Below are positions 25,320-34,133 of a DNA stretch of 64,000 bases, one piece after another. This stretch comes from Prostheceraeus crozeri. Lineage: Eukaryota; Platyhelminthes; Polycladida; Euryleptidae. The DNA is taken from positions 24,268 through 88,267 of the forward strand of contig CAJQUW010006093.1 in assembly GCA_907163375.1 (NCBI GenBank), written 5' to 3'. A program made the translations under genes and the position numbers. How positions within the stretch are numbered: position 1 is the stretch's first letter; every line of letters begins with the position of its first letter. The notes under the pieces are model-generated. The model was not told where the DNA came from and did no database searches. It worked only from the letters and a program-made list of their open reading frames with translations.

Positions 25320-25692
25320 ATTTTCCATGTAGCACCAACAACTTTTCTGGAAAATCTTATCATTTTTTGAAAAAATCGGTTTTTGGCGGTTTTTTCCGGT
25401 TGTTCGTGTAAAGAAAGTGCTGGAAGTTGCTGTACAAACTCAGGTTTTTGCTCTTGTATCTAAATTTTTCTATCGGAATGCTGTACAAACTCGCTAACCA
25501 GGTAGCACCAATACTTGCACCAATTTTTCGAATTTAAATTTGAATTTTGAAGGTGAAGGAGTTCGAATTTTAGAAAACTTTTTGGCTGTACAAACTCTGC
25601 GTCATCAGTAGTACCTAAACATGTGGTTTCCTATTCTGTACAAACCCTATTCAAAAAGTTGGTGTTGAAGTTGGTGCTAACTTCAACGACAT
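25320..25692 (-). repeat. Outer part of right terminal inverted repeat
   Basis: Inverse of 18577-18949, same length, with very few differences. It ends GTTGAAGTTGGTGCTAAC...CGACAT, immediately followed by the target duplication ACCTTAATA. Confidence 0.85.
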
Positions 25693-25701
25693 ACCTTAAT
25701 A

Positions 25702-27251
25702 TCGAAATGGTACATCACAGAATTAGACAACTTGCTCCTTCTTGAAAGGATAATTCGTTTATCGCTCGCTATTGGAAATGGCAAACGATAAGCTGTCAAC
25801 AAAAGACACCAGAGCCAGTGAGAGATGCGTGCGTGCTGTGAGATCACTTCGCACACACCAAAACACACATCGATGTCTGGCTTCGATTCAGTGTATGCAC
25901 TATACAGTGAGAAATACCGGGGAGAGGATGTGAAAACATCCTGAACTAATTTTCGTTCGCCTGCTAATTTCTTTAATAATGATCGGAAGGGACAATATTA
26001 TTGAGAAAACTTGTGCGCAATGATCTGAATTCATCGAATCTGAAGGAATTTTGGCAATCGAAGCACTTTGCTTGAACTCACATTAATCCGCAACCGACGC
26101 ATGACTTTTTTCCTATCTCTGTAAGGTATTAGGAATTCCTTTTTGCCCACTTTGTGAGGTCCTCGATGTGCCGGCGATTTCGTTTTGATCACACCTCTAG
26201 CAAACCGAAGCAGATAAACAAAATATTTAATTCTGTGATCGACACCTAATTTAAAAAGTGTGTGATGATAGCTGAGTCGATTGAGGACTATTTGATGCGA
26301 AGCGGTGTCTATCTGATCGAAATCGCTCATTTTTCCGTGCAGTAAAAAAGCAATTTGAAATCATCAATTTTGGCTATGAATCACCTTGGTGAGTGCTTTT
26401 TACAATGCCAAGCTAATTTAGTACACTAAAATGTTGCTTATAACAATGAGTGCAAGTTTGAAAGCACTAGAAATCACGAAAACGTGGGCCGGGTGGCTTA
26501 AGTTAAGAGCTTGGTTTCGCGCCTTGGATCGATTCGTACAGAAAAAAAGCATCATTCAACTGCAAGTTATAGTACCAATTTCGTTAAAGACATTGTGTGA
26601 TTTTTGAATAACAGACTATGAATGGCTATCAGATAATATTTTCATGTGAAAGAGCTATCATTCATGAATACTAAGGTGATGCATACACTTACAAGAGGAA
26701 GCAGCCATTGCTTAAGAGGATCGAGAATGAGATAAAATACGGCCTAGCATTGGAAGACGGATTCGGTGTCCCATAATGCTGAGAACCTATTCATCATTGA
26801 ACCTTTTTTAATTGAGCATTTTAAATAATTCAGTAAATGTCTCTTTTATCAGAATTCATTCAAAATGGACTTTGCACATACATCATGCGGTATTTTCATC
26901 ACTTCAAGCAAAAACAGAAACTACCACGCAACCAAAGCTAGTTAAAGTGACAGTTTTGCTTGTCTAAACCGTAGCAGCGGCTATTATGCAAGCATGCTTC
27001 CAAAAAGCCGATTAATCCCACGAAGAAAACTTTACAACCATCTTTCTCGCGACTGAAGTTGTGCAAACCCTGACAATTACAGTAAGCACCAAGTTTCGGA
27101 CATCAACTGTCCTGCTTGTTGTTTTGACTTATCCTCTGAATCTGCTTTCCTTATGTGATTTCCGTTTTCAACAATGTACGTTTAATTTCTGCTTCCACCA
27201 AATTAAGCTGGAAATTGTGCTGTGCGTTTATGAAATTCGGCTTCATTCATA
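25702..27251. other. No supported gene
   Basis: A 99-residue minus-strand frame at 26031-26330 contains SDFDQIDTASHQIVLNRLSY, distantly like the first catalytic block of a LINE reverse transcriptase, but the rest does not follow the family. Apart from a tRNA-like piece near 26484 I see nothing else. Confidence 0.35.
26484..26536 (+). repeat. Possible tRNA-derived SINE fragment
   Basis: GTGGGCCGGGTGGCTTAAG and then GGATCGATTCG resemble the A and B boxes of an RNA polymerase III promoter at roughly tRNA spacing. A full cloverleaf does not form, so this is at best the head of an old SINE. Confidence 0.3.
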
Positions 27252-27253
27252 TA

Positions 27254-28815
27254 CACTGTAAATCGCTGGATACGAAAATTACGTACAAACATATACCGAA
27301 ATCACATACAATTTGAAAGTAACATCTGATACGAGATTCTCGTATACTTTCAGATATCTGGTATATTTTTCATACGAAATCTCACTTGCTTTCGTATGCG
27401 ATTGGTATGTAGCGATGCGAACTATTCTACTTGTTTAGCAACATTAACAGGACGCTTAGTTACTATACTGTAAGAACCAAGTTGATGAATATCAATTCAT
27501 TCACACGATCATTATCGTGCAATCATGCTGACTTATATATTTCAAACATAACTATTTTTGAGTTCATGAATTATAACATGTTTTTATTTCGGATTGATAA
27601 TATGCTTACTTTCAATATTACATAATAATTGTTGATCGTTGAATACTTATTGATTATTTATGAAATACATTTGACTTACATATATTAAAATTGAATTCAA
27701 TATTGAAAGTATGACTCTTGAATGTCATTATCTCACTACTTACAAAACAGCAGTAACATTAGTGTGATCTTTATTGACAAAAGGCCTTAAATCAACATAC
27801 TTTGGACATGATTTATGCTTTCTTTAACATTGTGTTAGTATGGCTTTAGTATGTAAAGCACACCACACTTGAAATAACATACGAAAAGCATACAAATATA
27901 TACAGAAATATACCAAAAAGATATTTTTGTATGCATCCTTCGTATGTGATTGGTATTGATTCAACGTAGCAAAGTGAGCATGCGTCAAGGTAACAAAGTT
28001 AAAGAAAAACAAGCTTATGACTAGTTAATTTTCAATAGGTACAAAATATGATTTAAAAGAAAATTTTATATCCTAGAATGTCTAAAAAATTTTAAATACT
28101 TACTAGAAGGACAAACAACGCTTCTCCTCTCCTCATGTGTAATGAATTGGCGAGTAAGTCGTTCTGTTCTAAATTATGTTTATCACTTATATATTGAAAT
28201 GATCCTATTTAACATTCTGCCCATTCAGATGATAACAGGACAGGTCTGTTTCCCATCAAAATACCAGATCTAGCTAACACAGCGGGATTACGTTATCTAA
28301 AATCTACCAGGTGTGTAAGAGAATTAATATTAGTTCCTTAAGCTAAAACGTGAAATAGAATTCTACAAAATATGCATACAAATTATCTGACTATTTTTAA
28401 TGAGGTCATCAACAGGAACTTGGTCAGGACGATCGCGTTTTGACCTGGATCCTGGACGCTCAAACCCGACCAAGCGCGGTCCTGTACATTTATGATGCAC
28501 AGCCTCAAAAATTAAATTTATAATAGAGAAAGATTAGCATCTATCAAAAAAAATAGAGTCACTATTGACTGAAATGTACCTCAGGCATTTTAAAGAAGGA
28601 CAGAGTCCAGCCAGTAGAGGTCAAGAGGCGGGGACATAATCCACCTTCAACTCAAGACGTGCTGCAAAAACAATTCAACGTAGCAAAGTGCGTCAGGGTA
28701 ACAAAGTTAAAAAAACAAGCTAGTGACTAGTTAATTTTCAATAGGTACAAAATATGATTTATAAGAAAATATGAGAGAATGAAGAGAAAATAAAGAGAAT
28801 GAGCGATTTACAGTG
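27254..28815. mobile_element. Non-autonomous DNA transposon, copy B (TA target)
   Basis: Ends CACTGTAAATCGCT and AGCGATTTACAGTG with TA on both sides (27252-27253, 28816-28817). It is an inverted relative of copy A at 3539-7042 and matches both halves of that copy around its piggyBac insertion. An extra 840 bp is inserted just before the right end. The right end lies 14 bp beyond the stop codon of the Roc-COR-TIR gene, so the gene's 3' untranslated region must be largely transposon sequence. Confidence 0.8.
27960..28799. mobile_element. 840-bp insertion with direct repeats at its ends
   Basis: The sequence GGTATTGAGCGATTT of copy A is split here by 840 bp flanked by TGA on each side. Both ends of the insertion begin or end with related ~105-bp direct repeats (27960-28066 and 28673-28771, sharing TTCAACGTAGCAAAGTG and GACTAGTTAATTTTCAATAG). 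The interior has no open frame of note. It could be a small element with direct terminal repeats, or a local duplication. The family is unknown. Confidence 0.5.
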
Positions 28816-28831
28816 TACAGGCTTCCTCATG

Positions 28832-31800
28832 TTATGACTGTACTTTCCCTTGCATAAGGGACATTTTCAGATGTTTGATCAATCCTGCGCTGTCGGTATT
28901 ATGTTCATCTTCTGATGATGAGTACAGAACATACAAGGCTGATAAAGATGACGGAATTTCGATATTAGGGTGCCTTGCCACTGGAATTATTGACTTTTTC
29001 AGAAATGTTGCTAGATCCAGCTCATGGCAACAGCATGGATCGTTTACATACCCAGTCGTCAGTATAACGATAACTGCATTAGCATGCTCCATAAACCGGC
29101 GTTTGACATTAATTGGTGTCCAATAGCTGTCACGAGGATTGGGGTTGTCATAGAAGCTTACGAGGACTGAGAAGGAGGATTCACAATTGATGTCAAAGTT
29201 CTCTGTTCGATTATTTTCAAGTTGAGGGACAAGGTAAGACATAACCCATGAGCGATCATTTTTATGACAAGAAATAAAGCAATCAACCAGTCCTTCCGGT
29301 AATGGCGAGAAGACATTTACGATGTTCTTTTGCAAAGGAATCATTGAATTGGAAAACGTTTTAGTCACCAAAAGATCATCAGAATGAGAGCAAATGTAAG
29401 ACTGATTTCCTTTTGGGAAATAAAGCATGTTAGAGCTTCGGCTGTCGTTTTTATTGAAGACATCAAGAAAGTGAATGCTTTCAAAGTCCTTCGATTCAAT
29501 TTTTTTAAATGAACAAGGGCAGACTAATTTCAAATTGAATTCTAAATATTCAAAGTATCGTTTTGTAATATAATAAACTTGGTAGGTTAAATGCTGCAAT
29601 GCTCTGAATATATCTGTAGCTTCTGAAGAGAAACTTTTCAATCGTATCCAAATTTCATTCCGCCCTTCATCACCAACTTGCTTGATACTGATTTTCACTG
29701 ATTTAGAATACCAAAAAACTCCTTCATTTGCGAACAACTCCCATTCTACGTTCTGAGGAGTATGTTCTCTCAATTCAAGTGTTTCATGTAAACATGAAGC
29801 CATCAATCGAATCAATAGAGGCGTTGGATTAAAATGTCCAAAATCAAATACAGCGACTTCATTTGGATTAGAAATGAATAGATCACCGATAGGTCTCGGA
29901 GGTAGCTCAAAGGTCAAAAGAAATGGCGTATTCTGACATGTTGCGCATACCTTTGCTGATATTATTACACCCAATGCATCCATCAACTTATACACAAACT
30001 CAATTTCGTGAATTATTGAAATTGCTTCTTCGCGTTTTTTATCCAACACTGATGTTCTCTGTAGATTGGAATCCATTGGACATAGTAAGCTAATAAAGTC
30101 AATCAGAGATCTTCTATCCATAACAACAGAGTTTTGGAGAATTGGGTCATCAGAATTGTAGTATATTTCACCACAATCATTGAAATATCGAAGCATGCGA
30201 TAGAAATCAGATTTTCCTTGAAGTAGGCACACATCTTTTACATTTTCCCATAGCTCTGAACATGGCAGAATGCAGCTCCGCAAACAACGATTTTCGGCAT
30301 CCTTCACATGATACTTTTCTCGCAATACAGACAGAAATGCGAACCAAGATACCCTATTGGGTAAAGTTACGTATTCAGCCTCATTCGATATATCCCAAAT
30401 CAGTTGTTTTAATACTGTTAATTCTGGAATGGTGCAATGGCGATGCATATTGTCGATAGTAAAAACAAATTTTCCATTCAGCGGATTTCTTACAATTCTC
30501 CCATCATAATTACGGTCTATGTACTTGCACAATCTATTGATGACATTAGTTAGCTGATTGCCATTTGATACCGAGTGCCTGTGAGTTCCAACAAGGAAAA
30601 TTTTGGCATCTGGATGTCTTGCATGACTCAATGCACTGCTCAGCCAATACAAGATTTCCTTTAATGATTTCTCAAACTCTTCGCACAATTTTGTTAAGCG
30701 GAAGACTACAAGGTAGCAAGCATGTCGACACATAAATACATGATGAGCCTTATGATAAACCCTGTGGCCTGCACAGTCAAGAATGGAAAGCTTAGTGATG
30801 CTATCACATGAATTTTGAGTTTCGAAGGCTCTTTTTAACAGCAACCGAAGTGGAACAAAAGAGTTTTTTGTATTTTTATACTGATTAAAGCGACACAAAA
30901 TTGCCAATGAACAACCAAGGATTGATGTAACCATTCCAAAATGCGAAAGAGATACAGTGAATTCAAATCCACATATTTTGCCATAAATTATGCCGGCAAT
31001 CACTCCAAGGAAATCACTTCTTGTTAAATGCAGACAGGGATGTATATCAAGCCAAAGACGCAACTTATGTATTGTCTCCTTACCCAGCACAAAACCTGCG
31101 CCTGCAGCCATTCCAATAACAAATGTGATAAAGGCAACAGTGATCCAATTATCCTTGAAGAATGCAATCACAAAAATAAAAGTATATCCTCCAATAATGA
31201 ATCGTAATTTGGATGCACAGCTGTTTGTTCTTTCATCTGAATTTCCATGCATCGTTTTCACGAAGAAGCCAAAGAGGCCTAAGAAAAATGATATCAGTTC
31301 AAACATATTTGCACTGTCATTTATTATTCCAGGTTTGTCTGTTAACATGCAAAGAACAAGGATGAAGCTCGGACCACATCCTAGCGAAAGAAAGATTCCG
31401 ATAGTAACTGCACTGAGCGTAAGCGCAAATGATGAGGATAATACGGAGCAACAGAGAAAATGAATTGCTTTGTCACTAGATAAGATAACATCAATTACAT
31501 TGCCATATTGTATATGCAGAATATGATATCCTATTGTCAAACCATAGCCACAGGCAATCGTCTCTAAAACTTCACATCCTAACAAGGCATGAACTAAAGT
31601 TATAAGCAAAAAGTTCCATGAAAATGAACGATGACAGTATAGGCCTACGTTGACAAATTTGAATACCATTAAAAACAAAATACTTTCAGCAATAACTATT
31701 TTGAATATGCTTGAGATTTGAGATTGCTTGCTTTCTGAATCTACTTTGCGAGTTAGGCAACTTGCAATTGCAGAATCAAATTCAAATTTATGATCATCAA

Positions 31801-32086
31801 TGTCAACTTCTTGCCATTTTCTGTCCACATTAGTCCAGTTAGCGATCATTGTATCCGCATACAAGGTAGGATAGTGTTCCAGGTTATGAGTTTTACCCAA
31901 CAATTGTCTACATGTGGATGTCTTACCTGCTCCCATGCAACCCAAAAATATGACTTTTGCCGTTGGACACGATACTGTTCCAAATTCAAGGGCGTTTTGC
32001 CGACGTTTCAGCATGTCTTTGTTTTGGATGACGTAATCTGATATTTCCAAAATTCGCATCTTTTGAAAACTATAATCTTTCTTCAT
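28832..32086 (-). CDS. Roc-COR-TIR protein with membrane-spanning insert in the GTPase domain
   Basis: One uninterrupted frame of 1084 residues. Residues 45-60 form a P-loop (GCMGAGKTS, Lys55/Thr56). Residues about 125-400 are strongly hydrophobic, with 8-10 likely membrane spans. The GTPase fold then resumes with SILDCAGHRVYH (G3, Asp437) and FLVGTHRHS (G4-like, 498-505). Residues about 575-670 and 720-840 match the two halves of a COR domain (WFAFLSVLRE, LRYFNDCGEIYY, then FNPTPLLIRLMASCL). Residues 933-1060 are a TIR domain (DCFISCHKNDRSWV, NPRDSYWTPINV, CCHELDLATF, IIPVAR); Glu1022 sits where catalytic TIRs have their glutamate. Roco proteins use GTP binding to control dimeric signalling, and TIR domains signal or cleave NAD. 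Upstream, TTCAG precedes an open stretch into the ATG, so an earlier exon (for example leucine-rich repeats) is possible. No polyadenylation signal is evident. Confidence 0.85.
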   Translation of the reverse strand: MKKDYSFQKMRILEISDYVIQNKDMLKRRQNALEFGTVSCPTAKVIFLGCMGAGKTSTCRQLLGKTHNLEHYPTLYADTMIANWTNVDRKWQEVDIDDHKFEFDSAIASCLTRKVDSESKQSQISSIFKIVIAESILFLMVFKFVNVGLYCHRSFSWNFLLITLVHALLGCEVLETIACGYGLTIGYHILHIQYGNVIDVILSSDKAIHFLCCSVLSSSFALTLSAVTIGIFLSLGCGPSFILVLCMLTDKPGIINDSANMFELISFFLGLFGFFVKTMHGNSDERTNSCASKLRFIIGGYTFIFVIAFFKDNWITVAFITFVIGMAAGAGFVLGKETIHKLRLWLDIHPCLHLTRSDFLGVIAGIIYGKICGFEFTVSLSHFGMVTSILGCSLAILCRFNQYKNTKNSFVPLRLLLKRAFETQNSCDSITKLSILDCAGHRVYHKAHHVFMCRHACYLVVFRLTKLCEEFEKSLKEILYWLSSALSHARHPDAKIFLVGTHRHSVSNGNQLTNVINRLCKYIDRNYDGRIVRNPLNGKFVFTIDNMHRHCTIPELTVLKQLIWDISNEAEYVTLPNRVSWFAFLSVLREKYHVKDAENRCLRSCILPCSELWENVKDVCLLQGKSDFYRMLRYFNDCGEIYYNSDDPILQNSVVMDRRSLIDFISLLCPMDSNLQRTSVLDKKREEAISIIHEIEFVYKLMDALGVIISAKVCATCQNTPFLLTFELPPRPIGDLFISNPNEVAVFDFGHFNPTPLLIRLMASCLHETLELREHTPQNVEWELFANEGVFWYSKSVKISIKQVGDEGRNEIWIRLKSFSSEATDIFRALQHLTYQVYYITKRYFEYLEFNLKLVCPCSFKKIESKDFESIHFLDVFNKNDSRSSNMLYFPKGNQSYICSHSDDLLVTKTFSNSMIPLQKNIVNVFSPLPEGLVDCFISCHKNDRSWVMSYLVPQLENNRTENFDINCESSFSVLVSFYDNPNPRDSYWTPINVKRRFMEHANAVIVILTTGYVNDPCCCHELDLATFLKKSIIPVARHPNIEIPSSLSALYVLYSSSEDEHNTDSAGLIKHLKMSLMQGKVQS

Positions 32087-32471
32087 TGCTTCCTGACTTG
32101 ATTGTGAAGGTGAGCTTCCAATCTGAATTATTGTATTGATTTTTAATCAATCTATAAAGCGTTCTGTGACCTTCAATAACTTGACGAATGAAATGACGAA
32201 ACTTTTCCACCTATAATGAAAGGAAATAGTGTGAGTTCCGACTGAAATGATTTGGTAGAGCATTGACATGGATGCTTAATTGTGAAAAACCGTAGAGCAT
32301 CACCTGTTCTCACCCAGCCGCGTGGCTAGGGGCTGGAGAAGGGAATGTCAAACAATAACGAAATATGCAAATAAAGATACCAGATCATGGACACTTTTTA
32401 GTGCTAAATACATGTAATTAACATATTCACATTCCTTATGTTACATGCATTCGAATGAGGCCAAACAAGAC
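32087..32471. other. Upstream region of the Roc-COR-TIR gene
   Basis: The 385 bp between the gene's first ATG and the Polinton. On the minus strand, 32087-32122 is open in the same frame and is preceded by TTCAG, a possible splice acceptor without a strong pyrimidine tract. I do not see a TATA box I would defend. The rest is AT-rich. Confidence 0.4.
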
Positions 32472-32477
32472 ATCATT
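32472..32477. repeat. 6-bp target duplication of the Polinton, left
   Basis: ATCATT immediately before the end AGTAATGGGC; the same six bases follow the other end at 56053-56058. Six-base duplications are the rule for Polintons. Confidence 0.9.
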
Positions 32478-33046
32478 AGTAATGGGCAAAAGACCGTTCC
32501 AGGACACCATAAAATTCAAAAAAATAGTATCTTTAAAAACGACATAAATTCATGAATTTAGACCCTTTTTCAGGTTTTTAAGACCTAAATTCATGAATTT
32601 AGTCGTTTTTAAAGATACCGATTCTTCAAAAAATGGTACTTTTTAAATGGTGTAAATTCATGAATTTTGGTCATTTTTCAGGTTATGAAGACCTAAATTC
32701 ATAAATTTAGGCGTTTTTAAAACTACCCAATTTTCAAATTTTTCAAAATCTCAAATTTGAGAATTACAATTTTCACCCTTAAAATAATGACCGTTCCAGG
32801 ACACCGAAAAAATCATAAGAGTTAAGAATCTCAAATTTGAGAATTACAATTTTTACCTTGAAAATCATGACCGTTCCAGGACACCGAAAATCATAAAAGT
32901 TAAGAATCTCAAATTCATGAATTTTATCCATCTTTCAGGTTTTTAAAATATAACATGTGACTAAAAATATTTCTTTAAAAATGGAAGAAACAAAAGTGGA
33001 TGAAACAAAAGTGGAAGAAACCGCAAGAATATATCCTTCGTTATCA
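32478..33046 (+). repeat. Polinton left terminal inverted repeat
   Basis: Matches 55577-56052 in inverse and is about 90 bp longer through an extra internal unit. It contains repeated palindromes (TAAATTCATGAATTTA four times, CTCAAATTTGAG twice) and GACCGTTCCAGGACACC at 32492, 32789 and 32869. Its inner end includes a copy of the first codons of the gene at the opposite end of the element (MEETKV...). Confidence 0.9.
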
Positions 33047-33684
33047 CAGTTAAACTTTTACGGAGCAGCGTGACTTCTTTCTCTCTCTCTCTCTCAAAAT
33101 TCAAAATTCAAAATTCAAGGGTTTATATTTCATGAATGAAATTACCCGTAATATGGAAAATGCAGGAAGTACATGTATATGAAAGTGGAGTGATCATCAC
33201 CAAAGTTCTAATGTCATAATGAAATGTCTATCTGGAACGCAGGAACATATGATGGATGATGTCGGAAGATGGCACATAATGATGATGCGTAAGTGAGATA
33301 ATGTCAACATGGAATCTTGCTATACATAGCATGCATTATAGCATAGTAAGCATAACGAAGGAGAGGAGACTTCATGCATCATTTTGAACTGATATATATA
33401 TCAGGTCAAATACAAAAATATTGTAAATCAATGTTTGACATCAACGTTAAAGTTATTAATTTTCATAATTTTTCTTCAATCAGCAACTTCACTACCCATC
33501 GCACTTATTAATTATTTAATGACGGAGATCGGTCAAGCATATTATACACATATCATAAGTCTCTAAACCGTAATAATAATCATAGCAGTTCAGTGATGTC
33601 CTAATTGTATTATATGATTACAACAACATCATTGATGCTGTTTTAATCTTTCTATATTATGATAATTACATGAAGTATATCTCA
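33047..33684. other. Polinton left arm, no supported gene
   Basis: Contains a CT microsatellite (about 33079-33096) and AAAATTCAAAATTCAAAATTC. I see no gene between the repeat and the LINE. Confidence 0.4.
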
Positions 33685-33775
33685 CCTGTAATTCAAATTG
33701 GAAATGATTATGAAGATGTTGAAAATATATGATTTGGACCGATCTCCGCGAGCAGTTAATAGTTGGACGACAACG
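33685..33775. repeat. 91-bp direct repeat flanking the LINE, copy 1
   Basis: Identical in all 91 bases to 38669-38759. On the minus strand this copy ends TTGAATTACAG followed by GTGAGATAT, a textbook splice donor, whereas the other copy ends in the same TTACAG followed directly by the LINE ORF1 start. It may be a very long target duplication or a duplicated 5' leader. Confidence 0.9.
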
Positions 33776-34133
33776 CTTTGACTGGATTTCATCGCTATCT
33801 CGACTTGACAGTAGCTGATGAGTATTAATCAAATCTTGCTGCATTTACTATTGAAGCGGTGGTTAGAAGTTGCATTGTTCTTTGTTACTTCCTATTTCTC
33901 TGACTTACAGTTTTGCTACGTATTCTTATAGTCTTGATTTTGGTTTGTTCACTGTGATATCGATAGACATGCAAGAGAGATGGAAAGTTCTGTTCCGAAA
34001 TTGGAAGATATTAATGACATTCCTTAACCATTAACTGAAGTGTTGACTATTTATATATCTATGTATTTCGTGCATCTTTATGTATCAACCTCTGATCTGA
34101 CTAATGAAAACGCGGCTGGAATTGCATTGTTCT

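Larger units (their letters stand above)
18577..25692. mobile_element. Mutator-like fold-back transposon with satellite-bearing ends
   Basis: A 7116-bp element is flanked by a perfect 9-bp duplication, ACCTTAATA (18568-18576 and 25693-25701). Its ends are ATGTCGTTGAAGTTAGCACC and the inverse. The outer 373 bp of both ends match almost base for base; they lead into arrays of a 175-bp repeat, in opposite orientation left and right. Nine-base duplications with very long inverted ends are typical of Mutator-like elements. No Mutator transposase or SWIM finger is seen in the 3.6-kb interior, so this is non-autonomous. The near-identity of the ends suggests recent insertion or ongoing homogenisation. 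Confidence 0.85.

Noticed and set aside
26031-26330. 99-residue minus-strand frame with a weak reverse-transcriptase-like start (DQIDTASHQIVLNRLSY)
   Set aside because: The rest does not follow any reverse transcriptase order and no other LINE parts are near.
26484-26536. Functional tRNA gene
   Set aside because: Box-like words are present but no cloverleaf or acceptor stem forms; listed only as a possible SINE fragment.
30990-31463. 157-residue plus-strand frame opposite the Roc-COR-TIR gene
   Set aside because: Shadow of the real minus-strand gene, with no motif of its own.
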